Part shown: positions 16,764-25,844 of the stretch, in pieces
How the letters are laid out: every line of letters starts with the position of its first letter
How positions within the stretch are numbered: position 1 is the first letter of the stretch
Origin: Alkalihalophilus marmarensis DSM 21297
Lineage (GTDB): Bacteria; Bacillota; Bacilli; Bacillales; Bacillaceae_D
NCBI RefSeq assembly: GCF_000474275.2
Contig: NZ_ATAE01000020.1
Location: forward strand, 62,001 to 126,000
Direction: 5' to 3'
Length of the DNA: 64,000 bases
The notes under the pieces: generated by a model
What the model was told of the DNA's origin: nothing
The model's input: only the letters and a program-made list of their open reading frames with translations
Databases searched by the model: none
Position numbers and translations under genes: made by a program

Positions 16764-17525
16764 CTAAATTCCTCTTCCCCCATCTACATTTAAAATTTCT
16801 CCTGTAACACTTCTGGCTGCTTCCGTTGATAAATAAAGGGCGGCCTGAGCGATTTCTTCAGATTGTATCAACGCACCTAATGGCATGCTTTTCACAAAAA
16901 TATCATTTATATCTTCATTCTTTGATTCATCAGCGAGGAATTGAGAAATCATTGGTGTTTCAGTTGGTCCAGGGTTAATGGCGTTCACCCTGATTTTGTA
17001 CGGAGCTAATTCTATCGCTAATGCTTTAGTGAGCATAATTGCTCCACCTTTGGACGCGCAGTATGCATTTAAACCTGGTCTAGCTCTAACCCCAGCAATT
17101 GAACAAACATTAATAATAGATCCAGAATGCTGCTTTTTGAAATAGGGTACAGCATATTTAGTTGTTAGAAAGATTGACTTTGTATTTACATCCATTAAAC
17201 GATCCCATTCTACCTCCTCTAACTCTTCTATCTGAGTAAATGATTGAGGAATTCCCGCACAATTAACTATAATATGAAGGGTTCCAAACTTTTCAACTGT
17301 TTCAGAGATTAAAGACTGGACACTCTTAGCGTTTGCTACGTCTGCTTTCACGGCGATAGTCGTATCGCTTGAAAAAACACTTGCTGCGTTCTCAGCTGCC
17401 TGCACGTTAATATCAGCAAACACAACATTGGCCCCTTCGCTAACAAATAGCTGTGCTACAGCTTTTCCCATGCCAGAACCTGCCCCAGTTACCACTGCAG
17501 TTTTACCTGCTAATTGTAATGCCAC
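16764..17525 (-). CDS. Short-chain dehydrogenase, candidate pantoate 4-dehydrogenase
   Basis: About 253 residues from GTG 17523-17525 with GGTGG 8 nt upstream (a GTG 12 bp further upstream is possible). Classical SDR: AVVTGAGSGMGKAVA, FADIN (Asp selects NAD), NCAG, catalytic Ser in INVCSIAG and YCASK, then NPGPTETPM and a C-terminal EILNVDGGRGI. Class like glucose 1-dehydrogenase and FabG. In the proposed pathway it would oxidise the C4 hydroxyl of pantoate to an aldehyde; this is inference from operon context. Confidence 0.88.
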   Translation of the reverse strand: MALQLAGKTAVVTGAGSGMGKAVAQLFVSEGANVVFADINVQAAENAASVFSSDTTIAVKADVANAKSVQSLISETVEKFGTLHIIVNCAGIPQSFTQIEELEEVEWDRLMDVNTKSIFLTTKYAVPYFKKQHSGSIINVCSIAGVRARPGLNAYCASKGGAIMLTKALAIELAPYKIRVNAINPGPTETPMISQFLADESKNEDINDIFVKSMPLGALIQSEEIAQAALYLSTEAARSVTGEILNVDGGRGI

Positions 17526-17547
17526 ACCTCTCACCACCTTAGATTAA

Positions 17548-18630
17548 TTAAACGAATTGACTTAAATGCTTAAACTTATGGACAATAGCCTCTCCTACTT
17601 CAACTGTAGAGGAATATCCTCCTAAGTCTGGTGTACGTACAAGCCCTTCTTGAAGTACCTCTTCAATCGATTGTATAATCAGCTCACTTAGTACCGTTAA
17701 ACCTAAGTGATCCATCATCATCGCAACGCTCCAAATCTGTCCGATAGGATTAGCGATTCCTTTTCCTGCAATATCTGGTGCAGACCCGTGAATCGGTTCA
17801 AACATAGAAGGGTAATGAAAGTCAGGATTGATATTTCCTGAAGGAGCTAACCCTAACCCTCCTACGATCGCTGCACCTAAGTCGGTTAAGATATCACCAA
17901 ATAGATTACTGCCGACAACAATATCAAATTCTTCTGGCTTAGAGATAAAGTAGGCTGCTAGAGCATCAATATGATAGATATTCGTTTCTATTTCAGGATG
18001 ATGACCGGCTATTTCTTTTGCTATCTCATCCCAAAAAGGCATTGCAAAATTAATAGCATTTGATTTAGTTGCAATCGTCATGTTTTTCTTTTGTTTTTTG
18101 TTGGCTAAAGTATATGCATATTCTAAAATTCTTTTTGTACCGAATTTTGTAAAAACATTGTTTTGGATTGCTAATTCATAAGGGGTTCCTTCGTGCAGCC
18201 TCCCCCCAATATTTGAGTATTCACCTTCTGTATTCTCCCTTACAACTAGAAAATCTAGGTCATCATGCGTCTTATGACGTAATGGACTCTCAAGACCTTT
18301 AAGCAGTTTAACCGGTCTAAGATTGACATATTGTTGAAACGTCCGCCGAATAGGGAGGATGAGTTCCCAAACTGATACATGGTCAGGTACTTCAGGAGCA
18401 CCAACTGCACCAAATAAAATGACATCTGAATCTCTAATCTGATCAAGCCCATCTTTTGGCATCATCATTCCGTTTTTTAAGTAATAATCACACCCCCAGC
18501 CGTATGATTCATATGAAAAGCGAACCCCTCCATGAAGCTTTTCAGCTGCTTCAACGACTTTTAATCCCTCACGCATGACTTCTGGACCAATCCCGTCCCC
18601 TGCAATGACAGAAATAGAAAAATGCTTCAA
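17548..18630 (-). CDS. Tartrate/D-malate-type dehydrogenase, candidate 3,3-dimethylmalate dehydrogenase
   Basis: 360 residues from TTG 18628-18630, with GAGGTG 7 nt upstream. Beta-hydroxyacid oxidative decarboxylase family (isocitrate/isopropylmalate fold), closest in pattern to tartrate/D-malate dehydrogenase (YcsA/TtuC/DmlA): ISVIAGDGIGPEV, LRPVKLLKGLESPL, VVRENTEGEYS, catalytic Tyr/Lys region, and GSNLFGDILTDLGAAIVGGLGLAPSGN. Such enzymes oxidise and decarboxylate 2-hydroxy diacids. 3,3-Dimethylmalate would give 2-oxoisovalerate. Overlapping control signals place it 40 bp after the aldehyde dehydrogenase gene. Confidence 0.88.
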   Translation of the reverse strand: MKHFSISVIAGDGIGPEVMREGLKVVEAAEKLHGGVRFSYESYGWGCDYYLKNGMMMPKDGLDQIRDSDVILFGAVGAPEVPDHVSVWELILPIRRTFQQYVNLRPVKLLKGLESPLRHKTHDDLDFLVVRENTEGEYSNIGGRLHEGTPYELAIQNNVFTKFGTKRILEYAYTLANKKQKKNMTIATKSNAINFAMPFWDEIAKEIAGHHPEIETNIYHIDALAAYFISKPEEFDIVVGSNLFGDILTDLGAAIVGGLGLAPSGNINPDFHYPSMFEPIHGSAPDIAGKGIANPIGQIWSVAMMMDHLGLTVLSELIIQSIEEVLQEGLVRTPDLGGYSSTVEVGEAIVHKFKHLSQFV

Positions 18631-18669
18631 GCGCACACACCTCACAAACGTTCATAGTTTAGTAGATTT

Positions 18670-20124
18670 TTATGTTACTTTGACTGCAATATTTTTAAGC
18701 TGTGTATAATTTTGCAAAGCTTCAACACCCTTCTCTCTGCCAATACCGCTCTTCTTATAACCGCCAAAAGGCATTTCTACCCCTCCTGCAGCGCCGTAAT
18801 TATTTATAAATACTTGACCGCTTTTTACTTTATTGCTAACCCTGTGAGCACGCGAGATATCTTTTGTCCAGATGCCTGTCACTAACCCGTAAGCTGTCCC
18901 ATTAGCAAGATCAATTGCTTCTGACTCGGTTTCAAAGTCAAATACAGTAAGTACCGGTCCAAACACCTCCTCTTGAGCAATCTCACTTTTTGGAGAAATT
19001 CCATCTAAGATTGTCGGCAGGTAATATAAACCTCTTGAATGAATGATCTCTGCTGGTCTACCTCCAGTAATCACATTGGCCCCTTCTAATTTAGCCTGTT
19101 CAACCATTGCTTGAATTCGGTCAAACTGTTTTTTTGTAATAATCGGTCCTAAATCGTTATTGTCTGCTCCAGGACCAATAGAGATAGATTCTATCAGCTT
19201 AACTAGCTTCGTCAGTAATTGTTCTTTGATTGTATGGTTTACAATCAATCTAGAACCGGCAGAACATGTTTGGCCTGCATTCTGAATAAATGATTGGACA
19301 ATTACTTTAGCAACTTCATCTAAGTCAGAGTCTTCGAAAACGATATGGGGTGACTTTCCTCCAAGCTCTAATGTAACGGGTACAATTTGTTTAGCTGCAG
19401 CCATCATCACTTTGACTCCTATATCGTAAGAGCCGGTAAACGTAATATGGTCAATGTCAGGGTGATTAATCAAAGCATCTCCTGCTTCATGACCGTAACC
19501 AGTAACAATTTGCAAAGCTGATTTCAATGTCTCATTATCAGCAATCAGCTTCCCTAGTGCTAAGATAGAGAGTGAAGCATCTTCAGCCGGCTTCACAACT
19601 ACTGTATTACCTGTGGCGATTGCAGCCGCTATGCTTCTAGAAGCAATTTGAAGCGGGTAATTCCATGGGATTATCTGTGCACTTACCCCAATAGGCTCTC
19701 TAATCGTATAATCAAGAATTCCAGGTTCCACTGGTATGGTTTCCCCGAACATCTTGTCTGCCATTCCAGCGTAATACTCAAAATAACGAGCGCTGTTTTC
19801 TACATCATTTTCTGATTGAGATAGTGGTTTGCCTGTATCACTTGTTTCAATATTGGCTAATTCTGATTTATTCTCTCTTAATTTAGCTGCTATTTCATTA
19901 AGAGCTCTCCCCCTTTGTGAAGGCTTTAATAACTGCCAAGAATCAGAATCGAACACTTTCTTAGCTGCTGTCACTGCATGTGCCACATCTTGTTTTTGCC
20001 CACGTGGTATTGCGGTTATGACTTCCTGACTTTCGGGATTTACAACATCAATCATTTCTTTATTCGAGGCGTTCAGCCAGTTACCATCAATGTACATCTT
20101 TTCCCAAATCCGTGTAGAGTCCAT
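18670..20124 (-). CDS. NAD(P)-dependent aldehyde dehydrogenase, candidate aldopantoate dehydrogenase
   Basis: 484 residues, full ALDH fold. Oxyanion Asn in QIIPWNYP, cofactor loop GNTVVVKPAE, catalytic Glu in LELGGKSP, catalytic Cys in NAGQTCSAGSRL, and C-terminal MPFGGYKKSGIGREKG. ATG 20122-20124 has GGAGGG 9 nt upstream. First gene of the six-gene operon, about 40 bp downstream of the expected sigma-54 transcription start. Family is broad (betaine-aldehyde-like), so the substrate is inferred from neighbours only. Confidence 0.93.
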   Translation of the reverse strand: MDSTRIWEKMYIDGNWLNASNKEMIDVVNPESQEVITAIPRGQKQDVAHAVTAAKKVFDSDSWQLLKPSQRGRALNEIAAKLRENKSELANIETSDTGKPLSQSENDVENSARYFEYYAGMADKMFGETIPVEPGILDYTIREPIGVSAQIIPWNYPLQIASRSIAAAIATGNTVVVKPAEDASLSILALGKLIADNETLKSALQIVTGYGHEAGDALINHPDIDHITFTGSYDIGVKVMMAAAKQIVPVTLELGGKSPHIVFEDSDLDEVAKVIVQSFIQNAGQTCSAGSRLIVNHTIKEQLLTKLVKLIESISIGPGADNNDLGPIITKKQFDRIQAMVEQAKLEGANVITGGRPAEIIHSRGLYYLPTILDGISPKSEIAQEEVFGPVLTVFDFETESEAIDLANGTAYGLVTGIWTKDISRAHRVSNKVKSGQVFINNYGAAGGVEMPFGGYKKSGIGREKGVEALQNYTQLKNIAVKVT

Positions 20125-20172
20125 TTTCTTATCCCTCCGCTTTGCTTGAATAATGAGCTGGTACTAAATAAA

Positions 20173-20190
20173 ATGCAAGAACTGTGCCAA
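20173..20190 (-). promoter_or_regulatory. Sigma-54 (SigL) -24/-12 promoter
   Basis: Minus strand TTGGCAC-AGTTC-TTGCAT matches the consensus TGGCAC-N5-TTGCW at every defined position. The GC of the -12 box is at 20175-20176, so transcription should start near 20163, about 40 nt before the aldehyde dehydrogenase ATG. The activator gene lies immediately upstream. Confidence 0.9.
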
Positions 20191-20229
20191 TTTTAAACCA
20201 CATAAAAGTGCACTAATTTCGAGATAAAG

Positions 20230-20280
20230 GTTGCATTCAGTTGCAAGAAACAACAATGATGTTGCAGATTGCAACATCAT
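20230..20280. promoter_or_regulatory. Upstream activator sites for the sigma-54 operon
   Basis: A perfect inverted repeat, ATGATGTTGCA-GAT-TGCAACATCAT (20256-20280), is centred about 105 bp upstream of the expected start, the usual enhancer distance. Two more GTTGCA hexamers lie at 20230-20235 and 20240-20245, spaced exactly 10 bp, one helical turn. The palindrome overlaps the last codon and stop of the activator gene. Confidence 0.8.
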
Positions 20281-22073
20281 AGATTATATTTTTTTATTTT
20301 CCTCCATAAAGTGGTTCGATCAATACCTAAGGAGCGGGCTGCAAGCACTCGGTTATTGTCATATTTCTCAAGAGCATGTACGATTAAATGCTGCTCATTT
20401 TCTTTGAGCCCTGCTTGTCTAGTCACTTCCCTTTCTTTCATAAAAGGGATAAATGGATTATCCGCTTTTAATACCGAACCTTCTTCTAAGACAGCCATTC
20501 TTTCTACAACATTTCTAAGTTCTCTAATGTTCCCCGGCCATTCATACTCCTTTAATTTTCGATAAACCCCTTCGTCAACCTCTAAAATAATAGAACCTCT
20601 TTCTTTATTAAACTCAGACATAAATATCTCTACGATGTCTGGTATATCATCTAACCGTTCTCGTAGGGGAGGAATATCTAACGCAAGTACATTTAATCGA
20701 TAATAAAGATCCGCTCTAAAACGCTGTTCCTTGATCTCAAGTTCAAGTTCACGATTTGTAGCAGCTATAATGCGAACATCTACCGGTATAATTTTATCTC
20801 CTCCAACGCGCCTGACCGTTTTTTCCTGTATCACTCGAAGGAGAAGAGTTTGAATTCTTTGAGGTATTTCTCCTATTTCATCTAGAAATAATGTGCCTCC
20901 ATGAGCTAATTCAAACAGCCCTTGTTTTCCTCCTTTTAACGCACCAGTAAATGTACCTTCAACATACCCAAACAGCTCGCTTTCAAGTAAATTTTCAGAA
21001 AGTGCAGAGCAGTTGATCCCTACAAATGGCCCGTATGACCGCCTGCTTGAAGCATGGATTCCTTGAGCAAATAGTTCTTTTCCAGTGCCCGACTCTCCAG
21101 TGATTAATACGGTTGAGTCTGTTGCAGCATACTTTAATGCAAGCTTTTTAGTAGAGTGGATAATGGGGGATCGTCCAACAATATCCTCTAAGGAATATAC
21201 CGTCTCTAACCCATTTTCATGTAATCTTCTTCTAAGTTTCAGCTCAGCTTTCTGAATATCAGTGATTTCTTTAAAATTTGAAACAGCACCGATAACTTTC
21301 TTACCAATTTTAATGGGATAGCGATTAATCACTAACTTACGCCCATGAACTGTTGCAAGATCCCCCATTTCTACGACACCTGTCTTCAAAACACGTAACA
21401 TATCTGAATCAGGTATATAAGAGGTTATATTTTGCCCAATACTGTGGTTATCTAACCCAAGAATTCGTTTAGCATGTTGATTCACCAGCTTTATTATCCC
21501 GTCTTTATCAACCGTTACAATCCCATCATGATCAGAATCAAGTATGGCATCCACTTGATAACGGTCCCTAATTACCTCTTCAGTAAAAGTCAGCATGGAG
21601 GCTGCAATTTGAACAATATTAATTAAAACAGCTTTACCTGGTGTGACAAAATTGAGATGTTGAAGCGGTATATGAACAAGTTCTTTTTTCAGCCAAATAG
21701 GTGCTATGTATGCAGTGCTATCATCTATTGCTATAGAGGAAGCATCTTTTAATAATACAAAAGAAGACGCTGAATCACTCCTTTTCAACCAATCTATTTC
21801 ATCCTGAGTTCCAATTACTTTATAACTTGTTTCCTTACTTTGATTTACATATTCTTGAATGTCCCAAGAAGTAATCATTATAGGAATAATAGGCAAAGGA
21901 ATATGTTCTAACTCTTTCTTGTATATCGCAGGAGTCACTATGATCATTGGGTTCATTACTTGGTCTAGTAGTGAATTAAGAGAGGAAAAATATTGAACTT
22001 TTATCTTTTCCTTTTCGAACAATGCTGCTAGCTCATCAACGTACATCTCATCAACTTTATAAAGTACAATCAT
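20277..22073 (-). CDS. Sigma-54-dependent transcriptional activator (sensor-PAS-AAA-HTH)
   Basis: 598 residues from ATG 22071-22073; longer upstream reading would cross the terminator at 22161-22190. N-terminal about 190 residues form a sensor region loosely like PrpR_N ([15 protein letters not shown]), then a PAS domain ([16 protein letters not shown]), an AAA+ domain with Walker [19 protein letters not shown] and Walker [13 protein letters not shown], and a Fis-type HTH ([23 protein letters not shown]). The canonical GAFTGA loop reads GTFTGA. The GTTGCA sites that overlap its 3' end and the promoter beyond make it the obvious activator of the catabolic operon. Confidence 0.93.
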   Translation of the reverse strand: MIVLYKVDEMYVDELAALFEKEKIKVQYFSSLNSLLDQVMNPMIIVTPAIYKKELEHIPLPIIPIMITSWDIQEYVNQSKETSYKVIGTQDEIDWLKRSDSASSFVLLKDASSIAIDDSTAYIAPIWLKKELVHIPLQHLNFVTPGKAVLINIVQIAASMLTFTEEVIRDRYQVDAILDSDHDGIVTVDKDGIIKLVNQHAKRILGLDNHSIGQNITSYIPDSDMLRVLKTGVVEMGDLATVHGRKLVINRYPIKIGKKVIGAVSNFKEITDIQKAELKLRRRLHENGLETVYSLEDIVGRSPIIHSTKKLALKYAATDSTVLITGESGTGKELFAQGIHASSRRSYGPFVGINCSALSENLLESELFGYVEGTFTGALKGGKQGLFELAHGGTLFLDEIGEIPQRIQTLLLRVIQEKTVRRVGGDKIIPVDVRIIAATNRELELEIKEQRFRADLYYRLNVLALDIPPLRERLDDIPDIVEIFMSEFNKERGSIILEVDEGVYRKLKEYEWPGNIRELRNVVERMAVLEEGSVLKADNPFIPFMKEREVTRQAGLKENEQHLIVHALEKYDNNRVLAARSLGIDRTTLWRKIKKYNL

Positions 22074-22160
22074 TAGAACCTTCACACCCCTTTTATAAAG
22101 AGTTCTATAATTTGAGTGAAGTTCCTCTTTCTCTAAATCTCTAAGACTTTCTTTAAATAT

Positions 22161-22190
22161 AAAAAAACCCTTAACACTAAGTGTTAAGGG
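22161..22190 (-). terminator. Terminator between small gene and activator
   Basis: Minus strand CCCTTAACAC-TTA-GTGTTAAGGG followed by TTTTTTTATATTT: a 10-bp perfect stem 11 bp after the stop of the 22201-22506 gene. Confidence 0.9.
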
Positions 22191-22200
22191 CATCACCAAC

Positions 22201-22506
22201 TCAACTAAACAACGGCACCACATTCGTAAAACGGTTAAATTCTCTTACTTCCCCTGGATCCTTCATCAGCTTGACAGCATCTTGATAGCTTTTCATTTTC
22301 TTTAGCATATCAATAAAAATCTCATCTGCTGCAGCTTGTTCCTGAAGAGATGCGAGCAATGTGGCGTTAGCTAAGAGCCATTCGAATGTTTTGGTTTCAT
22401 AGTTTTGTTTCATATTCCAAGATAGATAGAGATAGGTCACTTCTGAAACTTCCTCTTCATTCCTCAAAAGGTCCTCACATAATGAAATCGCTTGTTCTTT
22501 ATCCAT
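22201..22506 (-). CDS. Small conserved-looking hypothetical protein
   Basis: About 101 residues from ATG 22504-22506 ([14 protein letters not shown]), with AAGGA 8 nt upstream. Soluble, helical, acidic; no signal or membrane segment. I do not recognise a family. It has its own terminator and sits between purT and the sigma-54 activator gene, with no evident functional link. Confidence 0.65.
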   Translation of the reverse strand: MDKEQAISLCEDLLRNEEEVSEVTYLYLSWNMKQNYETKTFEWLLANATLLASLQEQAAADEIFIDMLKKMKSYQDAVKLMKDPGEVREFNRFTNVVPLFS

Positions 22507-22623
22507 ACCGATCATCCTTTATTATTCGCTCCCCTCATTATAGGTGAGATGTTAAGTGACATCTATGGATGAATAAAGGGAGTAGATTCAATGTTTTCCA
22601 GCTTTCAAACAATGGAATGATTA

Positions 22624-23823
22624 TTAATTAATCGGTTGGACTTCTTTCTCATAAATAATGCCAATTTTCTCTGCAGCCTTCTTTGATTTTTCACATGCCG
22701 CATCCACTGTATCAGCCGTACTTAAGCTGACAGCAAGACGTCTTCCATTGAGAGCATTCGGTTTACCAAAGATCCGTAATTGTGTGTTAGGAACCCTTAG
22801 AGCGTCTTCCATTCCTGTCATTTGATACGTGTTACTTGCTTCTGTTGCTTTAATCGCATGGCTTGCGCCGTTTGAGTGAAGGCCAATTTCGGTAATAGGC
22901 AGCCCTAAAATCGCACGAACATGAAGAGCAAATTCAGAAAGGTTCTGCGTGACTAATGTAACAAGGCCTGTATCATGAGGTCGCGGTGATACTTCACTGA
23001 AGTATACTTTATCCTTTGTTAAGAATAATTCAACGCCAAACAATCCATATCCGCCTAGTTCATCAGTAATCTTTTTAGCAATTTGCTGTGATTCCTCGAT
23101 TTGAGCAGCTGACATTTGGTGCGGCTGCCATGATTGTATGTAATCTCCGCCCTTTTGCACATGGCCGATTGGTGCGCAATAAGAAGTCCCTGATACAGAG
23201 CGGACAGTCAACAAGGTAATTTCTGAATCAAAGTGAATGAATTCCTCAACAATGACTCGCGTGCTCTTCCCGCGGCCGCCTTCAATCGCTTCATTCCATG
23301 AGGATTCAACATCATCAAATGTTTTGCAAAGTGTTTGTCCTTTTCCTGAAGAACTCATAAGCGGCTTAATCACGCATGGTGTACCAATTTCAGTAATCGC
23401 TTTTTTTAATTCTTCAAGAGAGTCAGCAAACGCATAATTAGCTGTTGGCAGCCCTAGCTCTTCTCTTGCCAAACGTCTGATTCCTTCACGGTCCATTGTA
23501 AGCTTCGTGGCTCTTGCAGTAGGAACAACGTTAAAGCCTTCTCCTTCAAGCTCAACCAAAGCATCTGTTGCAATGGCCTCTACTTCTGGAACAATGAGAT
23601 CTGGCTTTTCTAATTCAATTACTTTGCGCAGTTCCTCTGCATCAAGCATATTCACCACATGACATCTGTGAGCAACCTGCATCGCTGGTGCCCCCGCATA
23701 ACGGTCAACAGCAATAGTTTCAACTCCGAGTCTTTGAGCCTCAATGATCATTTCTTTTCCTAATTCACCTGATCCTAATAGCAGCATTTTTTTGGCATTT
23801 ACTGTATTTGGCACACCATACAT
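22624..23823 (-). CDS. purT: Formate-dependent GAR transformylase PurT
   Basis: About 399 residues from ATG 23821-23823, with AAAGGGG 9 nt upstream. ATP-grasp enzyme that makes formyl-GAR from GAR, formate and ATP, the folate-independent third step of purine synthesis. Signatures: [64 protein letters not shown] and [10 protein letters not shown]. Monocistronic; a PurR-like inverted repeat lies about 80 bp upstream. Confidence 0.96.
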   Translation of the reverse strand: MYGVPNTVNAKKMLLLGSGELGKEMIIEAQRLGVETIAVDRYAGAPAMQVAHRCHVVNMLDAEELRKVIELEKPDLIVPEVEAIATDALVELEGEGFNVVPTARATKLTMDREGIRRLAREELGLPTANYAFADSLEELKKAITEIGTPCVIKPLMSSSGKGQTLCKTFDDVESSWNEAIEGGRGKSTRVIVEEFIHFDSEITLLTVRSVSGTSYCAPIGHVQKGGDYIQSWQPHQMSAAQIEESQQIAKKITDELGGYGLFGVELFLTKDKVYFSEVSPRPHDTGLVTLVTQNLSEFALHVRAILGLPITEIGLHSNGASHAIKATEASNTYQMTGMEDALRVPNTQLRIFGKPNALNGRRLAVSLSTADTVDAACEKSKKAAEKIGIIYEKEVQPIN

Positions 23824-23903
23824 ATGTAACGACCCCTTTATCAAATGATTGGTTTTAACAATAATAACGCGAATCAGATGATATAATCAAGGTATTTTGC
23901 ATC

Positions 23904-23940
23904 ATTTACGAACATTTATATATATAAGTTCATAAATAAT
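23904..23940. promoter_or_regulatory. Possible PurR operator (PurBox pair) upstream of purT
   Basis: ATTTACGAACATTTATA is followed, 14 nt after its GAAC, by the inverted partner TATAAGTTCATAAAT. Each half resembles the Bacillus PurBox (AWWWCCGAACWWT). Position, about 80 bp upstream of purT, fits. Half-site match is imperfect (second half has TGAAC rather than CGAAC). Confidence 0.5.
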
Positions 23941-23964
23941 TCGCTTTTACAACTTGCTGGATAA

Positions 23965-23994
23965 ATAAAAAAGCTGTCCTCTACAGGACAGCTT
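23965..23994 (-). terminator. Terminator embedded in the panF (copy 2) stop region
   Basis: Minus strand AAGCTGTCCT-GTAG-AGGACAGCTT then TTTTATTT. The panF stop codon TAG forms part of the hairpin loop, so the last codons are also the ascending stem. Confidence 0.9.
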
Positions 23995-25417
23995 CATTCG
24001 CAGACTTTGTTAGTAAACTGACGACCACAAAGAAAATAAAGGATAATACAATTGGGAAAACCACGGTATGCAATCCGAGTAAATTCGGAGCAAAGGTATG
24101 AATAAGAATATAGGATGCTACTCCGACAATCATCGAAGCGAGAGCCCCATGTTTGTTCCCTCTCTGCCAATACAGTCCCATAATAACAGGCCATATAAAG
24201 GCCGCTTCAAGTCCTCCGAATGCAAATAAATTTAACCAAATAAGCAAATCAGGCGGGCTTAACGCGAGCATAAACACTAAAATACCGAGAGCTGAGGTTG
24301 TTCCTATGGTGATTTTCTTTACCTCTTTATCCGCTGCATCGGGCTTAATGTAATTTAAATAGACATCCTTAACAACAGTGGAGCTGACTAAAAGAAGCAG
24401 GGAATCCACCGTTGACATGATCGCTGCCATTGGTGCTGCGAGTACAATACCGGCAAGCCATGGCGGCAGCACCTCTAATGTAATAAGCGGCATGACGCTG
24501 TCAGCCACTTCAATGCCTGGAAGAATCGGACGTGCAAATACACCGATCAAATGCATTCCAAGCATAATAAAACCGACAACAATCGTCCCGGTAATTAAAG
24601 CGCGGTGCATCGCTTTGGCATTTTTATAAGACATCGCACGAACAGTTACTTGCGGCAGAGCTACAACTCCCACCCCGACTAAAATCCAAAAAGAGGAGAC
24701 ATAAGCAGGCGTCAATCCGCCGTCATGCCCAAAAGGGGTAACCAAATTCGGATTTTCAGCGACGAGATCCTGCATAATGTTCGTAATCCCGCCCCCTGCA
24801 ATAATCGTCCCAATTAATATGATCAATGTTCCAAATACCATGACCACACCTTGAATCGTATCTGTTAAAGCAACAGCTCTAAAGCCCCCGATAATAACGT
24901 AAAATAAGACCGCAACAGCAAAAATAAATAAAGCCGATGTATAACTTAACCCAGTTAGCGACTCAATTAATCGAGCACCGCCAACCCACTGGGCAGTCAT
25001 CGCTGAAAATAGAAAGATAATAATGCTGAAGGCAGAAAACAGCACGACCCACTTGCTTTGATACCTCTGCTTTAAAAAGTCAACAAGCGTAATCGCTTTG
25101 TATTTTCTCGCGTAGATCGCAAACTTTTTCCCAAGCACCATTAAGACAAAATAACCTGTCGCCACTTGCGCCATTGCAAGTAATACCCAGCCTAATCCTT
25201 GGGTATAAGCGATTCCAGGTCCGCCGATAAAGCTGCTTGCACTGCCGTATGTAGCAATCATAGTCATCGCTAATATAAAGCCGCCAAGCTCCCGGCTCCC
25301 TAGGAAATATTCTTGTAAAAAGGAGTCAGACCGCTTTAAAAACTTCGAAGACCAAAAACCAACGACAAAAATCGAAGCTAAAAAAATAATCAGTGGAATG
25401 ATGACGGGCCAGTTCAT
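23981..25417 (-). CDS. panF: Sodium/pantothenate symporter PanF, stand-alone copy
   Basis: 478 residues, SSS family, about 13 spans, differing from the operon copy (14910-16361) at scattered positions, mainly the first loop (KFLKRSDSFLQ against RYIKSSNNFLQ) and the C-terminus. DNA has diverged at many third positions, so the duplication is not recent. It sits only with its yhdT partner, with a terminator of its own and a vegetative-looking promoter region, which suggests a housekeeping vitamin-uptake role. Confidence 0.92.
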   Translation of the reverse strand: MNWPVIIPLIIFLASIFVVGFWSSKFLKRSDSFLQEYFLGSRELGGFILAMTMIATYGSASSFIGGPGIAYTQGLGWVLLAMAQVATGYFVLMVLGKKFAIYARKYKAITLVDFLKQRYQSKWVVLFSAFSIIIFLFSAMTAQWVGGARLIESLTGLSYTSALFIFAVAVLFYVIIGGFRAVALTDTIQGVVMVFGTLIILIGTIIAGGGITNIMQDLVAENPNLVTPFGHDGGLTPAYVSSFWILVGVGVVALPQVTVRAMSYKNAKAMHRALITGTIVVGFIMLGMHLIGVFARPILPGIEVADSVMPLITLEVLPPWLAGIVLAAPMAAIMSTVDSLLLLVSSTVVKDVYLNYIKPDAADKEVKKITIGTTSALGILVFMLALSPPDLLIWLNLFAFGGLEAAFIWPVIMGLYWQRGNKHGALASMIVGVASYILIHTFAPNLLGLHTVVFPIVLSFIFFVVVSLLTKSANEAVL

Positions 25418-25722
25418 TTAGACTCCCCCTCCTCATCCTCAAACGGAACCTCTTTGAAGAATCCCTTTACAGCAATAATGACGAGCACAACCATAACGAG
25501 AAATCCAACTACACAGCTGTAGAAAAACCATGCAGGCAGTCCAAATATATATGTATATTCACTCACTGGCTTAGAGCCAAGTCCATAAGCAAAGCCGTAC
25601 CACCATCCGAAGTTTATGAGGACTAAAATGACTCCAATCAACGCCTCACGATGAGCGATTTTAAATCGTGGATCTTTTGGATCAATGTCCGGCTTATTTT
25701 TTTGCTCAAACGAACCTTTCAT
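25414..25722 (-). CDS. yhdT: YhdT family small membrane protein, copy 2
   Basis: 102 residues, two spans, acidic tail; like copy 1 (DPKDPRFKIAHREALIGV, WWYGFAYGLGSKPVSEYTYIFGLPAWFFYSC). Starts at ATG 25720-25722 with AAAGGAG 8 nt upstream and overlaps panF by 4 bp. The upstream region contains TTGTATAATGG on the minus strand (a good -10, weak -35), not a -24/-12 promoter. Confidence 0.88.
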   Translation of the reverse strand: MKGSFEQKNKPDIDPKDPRFKIAHREALIGVILVLINFGWWYGFAYGLGSKPVSEYTYIFGLPAWFFYSCVVGFLVMVVLVIIAVKGFFKEVPFEDEEGESK

Positions 25723-25844
25723 CGCTTACTCTCCTTTCTTTGCTTGTTCGTATTCTGCATCAGTCCATTATACAACGGAACACCCCGGCACTGTCGATTT
25801 TTTTCGAATGAAAATCTAGACCCAGACTCATACTAGTTTGAGGG

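Noticed and set aside
25750-25800. A sigma-54 promoter before the second yhdT-panF pair
   Set aside because: The interval contains TTGTATAATGG but no TGGCAC-N5-TTGC on the minus strand.
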